DNA of 64,000 bases from Thermoplasmata archaeon (GTDB taxonomy: Archaea; Thermoplasmatota; Thermoplasmata; Lutacidiplasmatales; UBA184): positions 71,891-135,890 of the forward strand of contig JAKIWS010000001.1 of assembly GCA_022749895.1 (NCBI GenBank), read 5' to 3'. The translations under genes were made by a program, and so were the position numbers. How positions within the stretch are numbered: the stretch's first letter is position 1; the number at the start of each line of letters is the position of its first letter. Below the pieces are notes generated by a model. The model saw only the letters and a program-made list of their open reading frames with translations. It ran no database searches and was not told the origin of the DNA. Below, piece by piece: positions 47,095 to 56,709 of the stretch.

Positions 47095-48381
47095 TCAGGC
47101 GACGCAACCGGCGACCCGAACATCGTGGGTGGCGAACTCGGCGTACCCGAGGTCCTGGTAGAGGTCGGTCTCCTTCACGGTCTGGTGGTGGACGGGATCG
47201 TAGTACACGAGAATCCCGGTCGTCCGCTGGTAGACGAGGACGACCGACGGCCCCAGCACGTGGTGGAGGTGGTGGAGCGTCGCCTTGTTGATCACCGGAT
47301 TGTCGTGCTGACAGAGCGCCACGGCGACGACCGCGCTGCCGTGCGCCGAGCCCGAGTGGTTGGCGATCGCCGGCGGTCCGTACGCAGGGACCGGTACGGT
47401 CGCGACCGAGAGGAGGAACACGAGTACGACGCCCACGCCCCCGGTCATGCGACGCAGCGGCGACCAGCGCCGCGACGGCCCGAGGGCCCGCGGCCCGCTC
47501 GCGGGAGCGCGCCAGCGTCCCGCTTCCTCGAGGGCCCACTCCCGGCGAAGTACCCTGCGCAACCGGATGGCGACGGCCATCGCGTTGCCGACGAGGAGGG
47601 CCAGCGGGAGCGCCAACGTCGGGACCCCGAGCGGGATCACCGAGGCCGCCGTGGCGATCGCCGCGCCGTAGAGGAATCCCAACCGGGGATCGGCCGGCGC
47701 GCTCCGGGGATCGGGGAGCAACAAGAGCCCGAAGAACAGCACGGTAGGGTCGGCGACGGCGAGCGTCGTCAGGCTCAGAGCTCCCGAGCTCCCGGTCCCC
47801 ACCGCGGCGAGGAGGCGTCCCAAGATCGCCAATCCGGTGAATACCGAGAAGAACGCGACCGGAACGCGCCATCGCGGGAGGTTCCAGACGAACACCGCTG
47901 CACCCGCCGCGATCACGGCCACCTCGTTCGCCGCCCCCCACCACGCGGGGGCGAGGCCGAAGGCGACCGCTCCGAGCACGAGTCCGGCCGCCGCCGGGTT
48001 GAACCACGGGCGGCCGCGCGCTCGAAGGACGTGCCGGAGCCCGATAGCGGCGAAGGTCACCGCGCCGGCCGCGGCGAGGGGGACGGCCGGGGGAAAGAGC
48101 AACGCCAAAAACAGCCCGGTCGCGAGCGCGGCGTCGGGGAATCTCGGGCGCGGGTGCCGGACCTGCTGAAAGAGGAGGTCCGTGCTCACCGCAACGAGGG
48201 GGAGTACCACGAGGGACTCGATCCCGAGGCCGCCACCGAGGAACTGGACACCGACGACCCCGAGGACCGCGAGGACGACCCAGAGGAGGCGACGCGCCGG
48301 GAGCCAGCGACGGACCGTCACGACGATCGGGCGCGGCACCGGTGTGGAGGCGGGGGGCGGCGCGGCGCCTATGGCCTCCAT
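47095..48381 (-). CDS. RnfD/NqrB-like membrane protein with C-terminal extension
   Basis: ALATGLFLALLFPPAVPLAAAGAVTFAAIGLRHVLRARGRPWFNPAAAGLVLGAVAFGL and ADPTVLFFGLLLLPDPRSAPADPRLGFLYG resemble the NQR2_RnfD_RnfE family. Confidence 0.7.
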   Translation of the reverse strand: MEAIGAAPPPASTPVPRPIVVTVRRWLPARRLLWVVLAVLGVVGVQFLGGGLGIESLVVLPLVAVSTDLLFQQVRHPRPRFPDAALATGLFLALLFPPAVPLAAAGAVTFAAIGLRHVLRARGRPWFNPAAAGLVLGAVAFGLAPAWWGAANEVAVIAAGAAVFVWNLPRWRVPVAFFSVFTGLAILGRLLAAVGTGSSGALSLTTLAVADPTVLFFGLLLLPDPRSAPADPRLGFLYGAAIATAASVIPLGVPTLALPLALLVGNAMAVAIRLRRVLRREWALEEAGRWRAPASGPRALGPSRRWSPLRRMTGGVGVVLVFLLSVATVPVPAYGPPAIANHSGSAHGSAVVAVALCQHDNPVINKATLHHLHHVLGPSVVLVYQRTTGILVYYDPVHHQTVKETDLYQDLGYAEFATHDVRVAGCVA

Positions 48382-48458
48382 CACCCCAGGGTACGTCGGG
48401 GGGGAAATTAACCCTGCATGACGGGTCCGAACCCCCGCACACCGCCCCGAAGGGGTCG

Positions 48459-49409
48459 CTACGGCACTTTCGGTACCGGCACCCGATCGACGCAACCGCG
48501 GAGGATGTCGCCGCTTCGGATGCCCCGGATATACGGCTCCGGCTTCACGATGATGCGATGGGCGAGCGCCGGAATCGCGAGGAGTTTTACATCGTCCGGA
48601 ACGACGTAATCCCGGCCGTCGAGCAACGCGCGAGCGCGGGCGACCTTCAGCAACGCGAGCGATCCGCGCGGCGAGGCGCCGACCTCCGCCCTCGGGTCGA
48701 GCCGGGTCTGGGCGACCAGGTCGACGGCGTAGGCTTCGACGGCCGGATCGACCTGGATATCCTCGGTCGCCTGCTGAATCGAACGGAACTGCCCGGGGGC
48801 GAGGGCGACGGGGACGACCGCGTCGTCCTCGCGCCGCTCCCGCCGGCGGCGGAGGATCTCGCGTTCTTCGTCGCGCGTCGGGTACCCGACCGCGAGCCGC
48901 ATCAGGAACCGGTCGACCTGGGCTTCGGGCAGGGGGTACGTCCCCTCGAGCTCGAGCGGGTTCTGGGTCGCGAGGACGAGGAACGGCCGCTCGAGGCGCC
49001 GCGTGCTCTCTTCGCCGGTGACCTGGTACTCCTGCATCGCCTCCAGGAGCGCCGACTGGACCTTCGGCGGCGCCCGGTTGATCTCGTCGGCGAGCAGGAT
49101 GTTCGTGAACAGCGGACCGGGCCGGAACGTCAAGGTCCGGGTCGCCGGGTCGATCACCTCGCCGCCGAGAATGTCGTGGGGGAGCAGGTCGGCGGTGAAC
49201 TGGATGCGGCGGAACCCGAGGCCCAGGGCCTGGGCGAACGATTTCGCCATCAGGGTCTTGCCGAGCCCCGGAAGGTCCTCGAGAAGGAGGTGGCCGTCGG
49301 CGACGAGCCCGGTCAGGATGAGGTCGAGGACGCTTTCCCGGCCCACGACCGCCTGGCTGACCGCCCGGCGGACCCCGGCGGCGAGGTCCCGCGCTTCCTG
49401 GCCTTTCAC
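48459..49409 (-). CDS. MoxR-family AAA+ ATPase
   Basis: VVGRESVLDLILTGLVADGHLLLEDLPGLGKTLMAKSFAQALGLGFRRIQFTADLLPHDILGGEV...FLVLATQNPLELEGTYPLPEAQVDRFLMRL. Confidence 0.95.
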   Translation of the reverse strand: MKGQEARDLAAGVRRAVSQAVVGRESVLDLILTGLVADGHLLLEDLPGLGKTLMAKSFAQALGLGFRRIQFTADLLPHDILGGEVIDPATRTLTFRPGPLFTNILLADEINRAPPKVQSALLEAMQEYQVTGEESTRRLERPFLVLATQNPLELEGTYPLPEAQVDRFLMRLAVGYPTRDEEREILRRRRERREDDAVVPVALAPGQFRSIQQATEDIQVDPAVEAYAVDLVAQTRLDPRAEVGASPRGSLALLKVARARALLDGRDYVVPDDVKLLAIPALAHRIIVKPEPYIRGIRSGDILRGCVDRVPVPKVP

Positions 49410-49680
49410 TCCAGAACCTGCCTTCGGCGCGAGCGGCGAGCTCCTATATCTGCGAGGAGCCGCCGCGACCCGCCCGTATCCCCCGGCCGTAACGGAGCCG
49501 CGTCATCGCAGGCCGGTCGGCCGCCTCGGGGTCCTGACCAGGCCGGGGCTATCGGATCCCGGGGTTGTCCTCACGTCACTCCGTACGGACGACACGTCCG
49601 TGTTCGGTCGAGAGGGACCCTTCGTCGGTATCCGGGCCGCGCCGTTGGGCGGGCCAATGACGCCACGGCGCACCCCCCTA

Positions 49681-50193
49681 TCACGCTGACGCCGACGGTC
49701 CGGGACGGGTCAACATCCACACGATGACGGCCGCCACGACGAAACCGAACCCCGCCAACGTCGCGCCGGCGCCCACGAACGCGAACCCCGAGGGCGCGAC
49801 GAGCGAGAGGGCCAGCGCCACGCCACCTCCGAAGGCCGGAACCACGACGCCGGCCGCCAGGTCGGGGAGCTTTCGGGCCGGGTTCGTGGCCACGGCGAGC
49901 CAGAGGAGAATTCCGACCGCGACCGCGAGGGCGAACAACTCGCTCGCGGGGCCGGGGGCCGCGAGACCGATAAGGATCCCGAGTACGACCATCGGGGGAA
50001 GGAGCGCGACGTCGGGGTACCGGACGTTGAGCCACCGGAACAAGACGACGGCTCCGGCGGCGACCGCGGGTAGCACAACGGCGGCCGCGACGGGAACCTG
50101 TCCGACGAGGGCCAGGGCGAGGGCGGGTACGAGCAGAAGCCCGACCGCCGATGGGACGCTTCGGAGAACACCCGCGAGATCGGTCCGACTCAT
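49681..50193 (-). CDS. hypothetical multi-TM membrane protein (MoxR/DUF58 cluster)
   Basis: About 6 hydrophobic segments; 4-bp overlap with DUF58 gene. Confidence 0.7.
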   Translation of the reverse strand: MSRTDLAGVLRSVPSAVGLLLVPALALALVGQVPVAAAVVLPAVAAGAVVLFRWLNVRYPDVALLPPMVVLGILIGLAAPGPASELFALAVAVGILLWLAVATNPARKLPDLAAGVVVPAFGGGVALALSLVAPSGFAFVGAGATLAGFGFVVAAVIVWMLTRPGPSASA

Positions 50194-51485
50194 GCGTTCC
50201 TCGGATTCCGAAGCGGGCTCGTGAGGAAGTTCATCAACGGAACGAGCGACCAGTAGTCGGTCCAGTCGATCACCGGCGCTTCCCGCCAGACCGCCGCGAT
50301 CCTCCGGCGGCGCATCAGGGTGAGGAGGCGCCCGGCGGTCGCCGTCGACGGGGCGATGGACGATCGCGCCTCCAGCAGCAGGGGGAGCGGGGACGGGGTC
50401 AGGACGAAGACGGGGAATCCGCGTCGGCGGAGGTGCGGCAGGACGAGCTCGCTCTCGTCTTCGGCCAGGGAGCTGATCAGGACGGTGCTGACCCCGGGCG
50501 GGAAGAAACGTCGGAGCGAGATCGCGAGCCGCTCCGCCGGGCCCGCTTCGGTCGCGAGCTGCGAGCGCTCCAACGTCCGCGCGATCCGCGACCGCTGGAT
50601 CCGACCCCGCGCGAGCGGGACGGTCGTCGCGAATTCGCCGAACGTCGCCAGTCCGACGCGGGCTTTCGCGTTCAGGAACGCCGAGGCGATCCCGAGCGCG
50701 CCGGCGCGGCCGATCGCGAGCAGGGTCTCGTCGGCGTCGGCGCCGAGGGAGGTGGGCCGGAGGTCGAGAACGATCAGGAGGTCCCCGGTCCGCTCCAGGT
50801 AGAACTCGTTCGCCATCGTCTGACCCGTTCGGGCCGTGGCGCGCCAGTTGATCCTCCGCGCCGGGTCGGAGGGAAGCGCCGGTCGCAGTCCAAAGAATTC
50901 ACCGGACGTCCCGAGTCGGCGCGAACGCGTCTCCCCGGGCAACAGGGTCGTGCGTCGCAGGCGGACGGCGCCGAGACGAGCGACCTCCGGGGGAAACCGC
51001 TCGATGTGAAGCGCGGAACCCTCCACGGGGACCGGCCGATCGACGAGCCCGAGCGGGTCCCGCCACCGGACGTCGGGGATCGCGATCCACGCCAGACATG
51101 GGAACGGGGCGCGGAACGCCGCCCGGAGCGCGAGACTTCCCTCCTCCGGCACGACTTCGGGATACCCGACCGTGACCAGCGGATCGGCGGTGTAGAAGGC
51201 CACGGCGAGATCCGTCGGCCGCATCGCGGCGGGAACCTCGAGACGGCCCTCTACCCGGACCTCGGACGCACTCCCCTCGGCCGACCACTCCAATCGGACG
51301 ACCTGGTCCGAGGGAGGGGCGAGCAAGGCGGCCGCGGCGGGCGCGAGAGCGAAGGGCACGGCGGCGAGGAACGCGGCCGGCGAGCGAGCGACGACCCCGA
51401 AGCCGACGAGAAAGGCGGCGGCGCCGAACAGGAGGAGGGCCCGGGGCCGTAGGGCCAGCGGGGTGTCGCCTTGGGGTGCGCTCAC
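50190..51485 (-). CDS. DUF58 domain-containing protein
   Basis: SGEFFGLRPALPSDPARRINWRATARTGQTMANEFYLERTGDLLIVLDLRPTSLG (DUF58 core). Confidence 0.92.
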   Translation of the reverse strand: MSAPQGDTPLALRPRALLLFGAAAFLVGFGVVARSPAAFLAAVPFALAPAAAALLAPPSDQVVRLEWSAEGSASEVRVEGRLEVPAAMRPTDLAVAFYTADPLVTVGYPEVVPEEGSLALRAAFRAPFPCLAWIAIPDVRWRDPLGLVDRPVPVEGSALHIERFPPEVARLGAVRLRRTTLLPGETRSRRLGTSGEFFGLRPALPSDPARRINWRATARTGQTMANEFYLERTGDLLIVLDLRPTSLGADADETLLAIGRAGALGIASAFLNAKARVGLATFGEFATTVPLARGRIQRSRIARTLERSQLATEAGPAERLAISLRRFFPPGVSTVLISSLAEDESELVLPHLRRRGFPVFVLTPSPLPLLLEARSSIAPSTATAGRLLTLMRRRRIAAVWREAPVIDWTDYWSLVPLMNFLTSPLRNPRNA

Positions 51486-51886
51486 ATTTCCCGTTCCAAC
51501 CGGTCAAGATGCGAGCGGACCCAGGCGTCGAACTCGGCCGGGCTCCCGGCCAGCAGCTCCTGCTCCTCCCGTAGGCTCAGGCTCGGTCGTTCCCCGGGAG
51601 GTAGATCGCGTTCCAGGCTCGCGACCGCGCCGACGACCGCCTGGCGCCCGAGCGGGTTCCCGCGGAACCCCTCGACGAGGATCGACAACGGCGCGCCACC
51701 CGCGGGCTCGGAATCGACCACGCGCCAGTCCGCCCGTTCGCTCAAGAGGAGGATCGCGAACACCGCCGCGCTTGCGACCGCGAGCAGCCCGGCGGGAACG
51801 GCGGTCGTCTCATCGCTTCCGGCGATCACCGCGACGGCCGAACCAAGGATCGCCCCCGCGAGCGAGAGCACGGCCCAGCCGTTCAC
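51482..51886 (-). CDS. hypothetical membrane protein
   Basis: Two TM helices plus soluble tail; 4-bp overlaps with both neighbours. Confidence 0.65.
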   Translation of the reverse strand: MNGWAVLSLAGAILGSAVAVIAGSDETTAVPAGLLAVASAAVFAILLLSERADWRVVDSEPAGGAPLSILVEGFRGNPLGRQAVVGAVASLERDLPPGERPSLSLREEQELLAGSPAEFDAWVRSHLDRLEREM

Positions 51887-52773
51887 GTTCGTGGCCCGGC
51901 GCGCCGTCGGTCCAGGTCGGCGAGGGCGACCTCGAGCGCCGCGCGGGCGCGTCCGACCATCGCCCCGTCGATCTCATGGTCGGAGTACCGAGCTTCCTCG
52001 AAAAGGCTCGTGAGCTCGTGGGCGGCTTGGGCGCCGATCCCCAGCGATACCCGGCACGATGTCTCGATCTCGCGAGCCGTCATCCGGTCGAGGTCGCCCG
52101 CACGCGGGCCGACGCGCCGCAGAAGTCGCTGGTAGACTCGAATGATCCGCTCGCGCGGGACGAGCGAATCGTCGTCGAGCTCGCTCAGGGCGTCGGTGAT
52201 GGCCGAGCGGCCGCGCGAGGGCTCGGGACCTCTCGGCGGCGCCATCCTCGCCTCCCGGCGGCCGATCGCAAACGGCACCGCGACGGCGCCGGCGAGGACC
52301 GCGACGACGCCGACGATCACGTAGAGCACCCAGGAAGGGAGCAGGATGCCTCCCGGGAAACCGACGCTCGCGTTGCCCGAACTCCCCGGCGGCGGGGGTG
52401 GGGGCTTCGTACCGTTCGGTCCGGTTCCGGTGCCGGCCAAGCCCGCCGGTGCCACGAGATGCAAGGCGATCACGATCAGGACCCCGACCAGGAGGTAGAC
52501 GAGCGCGAGCGTCACGAAGCCCGAGCCAAGACCGCGGCGTCCGCCGATGAGAGGTATCAGGAGGGCCGCGATGAGCAGGAGAAAGAATCCCGCGATGACG
52601 AGACCGATCACCTCGAGCGTGACCATCGCGGGTTTCGGGGCGACCTGGAGCGGGGCGCTCGGGAGCGGGCCGACGAGCAGCGCCGCCCCGATCCCGAAGG
52701 CGACGGGTGCGAGGAGGAGGAGCGCGAAGATCGCTCGGGGGGTGGTCGACCGTCGGCGAGGGGCGACCGACAC
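51883..52773 (-). CDS. multi-TM protein with C-terminal DUF4129-like domain
   Basis: C-term RERIIRVYQRLLRRVGPRAGDLDRMTAREIETSCRVSLGIGAQAAHELTSLFEEARYSDHEIDGAMVGRARAAL; GTG start at VSVAPRR. Confidence 0.65.
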   Translation of the reverse strand: MSVAPRRRSTTPRAIFALLLLAPVAFGIGAALLVGPLPSAPLQVAPKPAMVTLEVIGLVIAGFFLLLIAALLIPLIGGRRGLGSGFVTLALVYLLVGVLIVIALHLVAPAGLAGTGTGPNGTKPPPPPPGSSGNASVGFPGGILLPSWVLYVIVGVVAVLAGAVAVPFAIGRREARMAPPRGPEPSRGRSAITDALSELDDDSLVPRERIIRVYQRLLRRVGPRAGDLDRMTAREIETSCRVSLGIGAQAAHELTSLFEEARYSDHEIDGAMVGRARAALEVALADLDRRRAGPRT

Positions 52774-52847
52774 ACGCGTACAACGTCGGCGCTCCCCATT
52801 AGGTTCGCACCTCCGCGCCCGGGGGACGAGGTCCGCGGAAGCGTAGC

Positions 52848-53969
52848 TCAGGGCGCAATCGTGTACGTCCGACGTCGACGAACGTGTCGTCGAAGTTCGC
52901 GCCATTCGATCGCGACCCCTAGGCCGACCCCGGACGGAACACGCAGAGTACTCCCCGGCCCGAGCGCGAACGGAGGCTCGACGATGTCATCGGCGAAGTA
53001 CCGGTCGCTCGCGGAAAGGTCGGCCGGGAGCGTGAACGGCGCGGTCGAGGCGAGCGCGACGTTGTGCGCTCGGCCGATGCCGGTTTCAAGCATCCCACCC
53101 ACCCAGGCCGGGATCCTCGACCGGCGGGCCGCCCCGGCGATCGTGCGTGCGGGACCCAGGCCGCCCACGCGACCGGGCTTCACGTTGAGAGCTCCCAGCG
53201 CCCCCAGGTGGCGCGCTTCCTCGAATCCGGTTCGATCCTCGACGGATTCGTCGAGGGCGACTCGGGCGGCTCCCGTGCGGGCGAGGCGAGCATGCGCCGT
53301 GAGAGCGCCGGCAGCGAACGGCTGCTCCACGATCTCGACGGCGTATCGCCGGAGCCAGTGGGAGATGCGTTTCACCGCCGAGGCCGGATAGGCCTGATTC
53401 GCGTCCACCCAGATGCGGAGATCGGGGAACGAACGCCGCACCGCGCGGACCGGCCCTTCGTCCCTCCCCGGGCGCACCTTGAGCTTCACCCGGCCGTAGC
53501 CGGCTTGCTGGTACTGCTCGATGGACCGGAGAAGGGCCGTTGTCGTCGGATGAAGCCCGACGCTGACCCCGACCTCGACGCGATCGCGTCGCCCTCCCAA
53601 GACCCGGGCCAACGAGATCCGGCGACGCTGCGCCGTAAGGTCCCACAGCGCCATCTCGATCGTCGCGCGCGCCATCCGATGCCCGCGGATCCAGCCCACC
53701 GCGCGGTCGAACTTCGCCGGTGTCGGTTCGCGCGACCGCGCAAGGGCCGGTAGCAAATGCTCGACGATCGTCCCCCGGACCGTCTCGACCGTCTCGCTCG
53801 AGTATCGTGGCTCCCGTGCGGCGACGCACTCGCTCCAGCCCGTCAGGCCGTCCGCCGTCGTGAGGGCGGCGAGGAGGACTCGGCGACGGCGCTCGACGCC
53901 GAAGCTCGTCGCGAACGGTGCGACGAGCGGGAGGTCGAGCTCGATCAGCTCGGCCGAGACGACGCGCAT
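52848..53969 (-). CDS. enolase-superfamily enzyme, MenC/N-succinylamino-acid racemase-like
   Basis: ELIELDLPLVAPFATSFGVERRRRVLLAALTTADGLTGWSECVA...YGRVKLKVRPGRDEGPVRAVRRSFPDLRIWVDANQAY...VALDESVEDRTGFEEARHLGALGALNVKPGRVGGL. Confidence 0.87.
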   Translation of the reverse strand: MRVVSAELIELDLPLVAPFATSFGVERRRRVLLAALTTADGLTGWSECVAAREPRYSSETVETVRGTIVEHLLPALARSREPTPAKFDRAVGWIRGHRMARATIEMALWDLTAQRRRISLARVLGGRRDRVEVGVSVGLHPTTTALLRSIEQYQQAGYGRVKLKVRPGRDEGPVRAVRRSFPDLRIWVDANQAYPASAVKRISHWLRRYAVEIVEQPFAAGALTAHARLARTGAARVALDESVEDRTGFEEARHLGALGALNVKPGRVGGLGPARTIAGAARRSRIPAWVGGMLETGIGRAHNVALASTAPFTLPADLSASDRYFADDIVEPPFALGPGSTLRVPSGVGLGVAIEWRELRRHVRRRRTYTIAP

Positions 53970-54863
53970 CTACGTCGGGGTCGTCCCCGGGCGCGAGGCA
54001 TCCGGCGGCGTCAGGAAGTAGAAGCTCCGTCGCTCGTGCTCCGCGGAGACGACCGCGAAGTCGTCGACGGTGTAGCCCAGGTCGAAGGCGGCGCGCAGCG
54101 CATCCCGGACCGCATGGCGCCAGATCCGGAGCTTCGCGGGTTCGTGCTGGCGGACGAGGGCGAGGTCGAACGGAATCTCGAGGTGGGACGGTCCTCCGGT
54201 CGGCTCCGCCACGACGGTCGGGACCCGGAGACCACTATCGGACGGCTCCGTGGTCACGAGCGGCGTGCTGGCCTCCCAGCGCTTCCGGTCGGCGTCCGCC
54301 GTCGGGAGCTGGCCGGCCAGGCGTTGCTCGACCTCGGGCCGCTTGAGCTCCCAGATGACCCGTACCCGGTCCGTTTCGAGACCGCGGTTCACCTCGGAGT
54401 CGAGTTGACCGTAGTAATGGACCAGGTATCGGTCGGGGCGAGCCCCCAATCGTCGTAGATTGAGGTAGGCGTTCCGGCTCTGCAGCGGGTCGAACGTCCA
54501 CCGGATCGTTGCGAGGCCCTGCCGCAGCACCTCGTCCCGCTGGAACGACTTGAGACGGAATCCCAGATGGTGGTTCTGGTACGGCGGCCGGACCGCCGTC
54601 ATGTGCGAGTAGTGGTACAGGGCTTCCCCGTCCCACCCCAGGAAGCCCAAGGTGAATCCGGCGAGGTAGATGTCGGTGAACGCACCGAGGACGAGGCCTC
54701 CGTTGTCCTGGGTCGCCCGTTGCAGCGCGGTTGGCACCGGCGGTTCGGTGCTCATCCCCCAGGCTTCGCGCTGGAGCTCTTCGACCGCCCGGAACTCCTC
54801 GGGCTTCTCGATCCGCCGGAAGCGGAACTCCTCGCGCCCGGCCGGGCCGCCGGTCGACGCCAC
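53970..54863 (-). CDS. GNAT-superfamily protein, COG3375-like
   Basis: FRRIEKPEEFRAVEELQREAWGMSTEPPVPTALQRATQDNGGLVLGAFTDIYLAGFTLGFLGWDGEALYHYSHMTAVRPPYQNHHLGFRLK. Confidence 0.83.
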   Translation of the reverse strand: MASTGGPAGREEFRFRRIEKPEEFRAVEELQREAWGMSTEPPVPTALQRATQDNGGLVLGAFTDIYLAGFTLGFLGWDGEALYHYSHMTAVRPPYQNHHLGFRLKSFQRDEVLRQGLATIRWTFDPLQSRNAYLNLRRLGARPDRYLVHYYGQLDSEVNRGLETDRVRVIWELKRPEVEQRLAGQLPTADADRKRWEASTPLVTTEPSDSGLRVPTVVAEPTGGPSHLEIPFDLALVRQHEPAKLRIWRHAVRDALRAAFDLGYTVDDFAVVSAEHERRSFYFLTPPDASRPGTTPT

Positions 54864-54921
54864 GGGGGCTCGACGGGACCACGCTACTTAACGGCGGTCC
54901 GAACCGGAAGAGACGGGGTGC

Positions 54922-55356
54922 CTAACGGCGGACGCGCAGGTCCGCCTTCTTCTCGAGGTACCGCGTCTCGTCGTCCGGGGTGAGGTCCCAGAGAAGGTCC
55001 TCGAGGTCGGGGAGGTTGCGGAGGAACTCCGCCTTGCTCTTCGTTACCATGAGGTGCTCGAACTTCCGACGCGCGAGGTAGTACGACCCGACGAGGTACG
55101 CGCCGATCAGGACCACGATCGGGCCGGCGACGATGAACACCAGGTTGTAGTTGACGCCGCCCGAGGAGCTTCCGTCGGTCACGCTGTTGATCGACGGGAA
55201 CGGCGCCGTCGTCATGAGCGGCGTGAAATCCCCGACCGCGAGGACGGTCATCAGGATCCCGAGCGCGAGGAGGAGGATCGAGAGCACGAACCGGTTGGTG
55301 CGGAGGAACCGACGGAGCTTGCGCGAGAACGGAGACCGTTCCCCTCCCCGGACCAT
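54922..55356 (-). CDS. hypothetical membrane protein
   Basis: Two TM helices (RFVLSILLLALGILMTVLAVG; NYNLVFIVAGPIVVLIGAYLVGSYYLARRKFEHLMVTK). Confidence 0.7.
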   Translation of the reverse strand: MVRGGERSPFSRKLRRFLRTNRFVLSILLLALGILMTVLAVGDFTPLMTTAPFPSINSVTDGSSSGGVNYNLVFIVAGPIVVLIGAYLVGSYYLARRKFEHLMVTKSKAEFLRNLPDLEDLLWDLTPDDETRYLEKKADLRVRR

Positions 55357-55454
55357 CGGAGGCGGACGGAGAGCCTGCCGTTTATGACTCCTCCGGGGCG
55401 CGAACGGTCGGCGCGGTAAGGCCCTCGAGGGCACCGTGCCGCCCAAAGGGAGGG

Positions 55455-55460
55455 TTTATC
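55455..55460 (+). promoter_or_regulatory. TATA-like box TTTATC
   Basis: 28 nt from the A of TTTA to ATG at 55486. Confidence 0.4.
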
Positions 55461-55485
55461 TCGGCGAATCCACGAACCGGTTCCG

Positions 55486-55956
55486 ATGACCGATGGCGTT
55501 GCGCCCGGGCCCGCGCCCCCGCCGCCGATGTGGATGCCCGTCGCCCCTGCGGGGACGATGAACCCGTGGCCGATGATCGCGTTCTGGGGACGCGTGATCG
55601 GATTCGTGCTGCTGTTCGTCGGAACCCTCGTCCAGGTGATCTGGGGGAGCTTCCCCGCGAACTGTGTGGCCGGATCCACCGGGTGCACCGCTGGGAATCT
55701 GAACTCGTACTTGCAGGCCAACGCCAACGCCGTCCTGGCGTCCGGCATCATCTGGTCGCTGGGGTTGTTCTTCCTCGGAAGTGGCGCCGGCGTCAAGCTC
55801 CACTGGGTGCTGAAGCGCCCGCCGGCTCAGGCCTCTCCGGAAGACCTCGCCGCATGGGTCGCGGACCGCCGCCTGAACGGACTGATCGTCCTGTTCTCGA
55901 TCGTGCTCCTGTTGATCATCATGCTGGCCGGGCACGGCTACACCGGACACGCGTAG
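55486..55956 (+). CDS. hypothetical membrane protein
   Basis: Three predicted TM segments, TATA-like box upstream. Confidence 0.7.
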   Translation: MTDGVAPGPAPPPPMWMPVAPAGTMNPWPMIAFWGRVIGFVLLFVGTLVQVIWGSFPANCVAGSTGCTAGNLNSYLQANANAVLASGIIWSLGLFFLGSGAGVKLHWVLKRPPAQASPEDLAAWVADRRLNGLIVLFSIVLLLIIMLAGHGYTGHA

Positions 55957-55972
55957 GCGGCGCCTTCGCGCG

Positions 55973-56707
55973 CTACGGTCCGCGCCGGCCGAATGGCGTG
56001 GGCACGGGCACCGGCGCCCCAGGGGGATGGATGGTTCCGAGGGTGACGTCCCGTCGTCCGCGGTATAGGACCGCCGCGATCGCGATGACCGCGCCGGCTC
56101 CAAGGATCCCGTCGACCGTCCCCGAGGACGTAGCGACGACGAGCAACCCGAGCCCTCCGGCCGCGAGCAACGCGGCCGAGACGGGCCGTCCCAAGCGCGG
56201 CGCCGAAACGCCGCGGGCCGGTAGCCCGACGAGGCCGGCCGTGACCTGGATGGCCAGCAGGGCGACCGATTCGATTAGGGTGAGGGCGAGCCCCTCGAGG
56301 GTCAACGTCGACCCCTCTAGATACTGCGTGACGATCGCGAGGGCAAGGATCCCTCCGATGCCGGCGCGGAGTCCCAGCGCGTAGAACGGGGCCGAGGATC
56401 CCTCCCCAAAATACCGGCTTCGAAGCAGCGCCCATTGGGCGAGCTCGCCCCCGATGGCGAGGAAGGCGACGTCGACCAGCGCCGAGGTGAGGGCGCCGTT
56501 GGCCGCCGCGTTGGTGAGGAAGATTAGGAACAGCGATAGGGGGACCCCGACGAACAATCCGATGACGAACGAGTAGACCTCCCGGCGTTCATCGAACAGG
56601 GAGACCGGGACCTGCGGCGCCGCGTACCGCCCGACCTGCCAGTACACGAATCCTCCGGAGAGGAGCACGCCAACGAAGGCGCCCAGGGAGAGCGCCCCGT
56701 TGACCAT
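55973..56707 (-). CDS. hypothetical multi-TM membrane protein
   Basis: MVNGALSLGAFVGVLLSGGFVYWQVGRYAAPQ... about 6 TM; directly follows trmI on minus strand. Confidence 0.7.
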   Translation of the reverse strand: MVNGALSLGAFVGVLLSGGFVYWQVGRYAAPQVPVSLFDERREVYSFVIGLFVGVPLSLFLIFLTNAAANGALTSALVDVAFLAIGGELAQWALLRSRYFGEGSSAPFYALGLRAGIGGILALAIVTQYLEGSTLTLEGLALTLIESVALLAIQVTAGLVGLPARGVSAPRLGRPVSAALLAAGGLGLLVVATSSGTVDGILGAGAVIAIAAVLYRGRRDVTLGTIHPPGAPVPVPTPFGRRGP

Positions 56708-56709
56708 GC

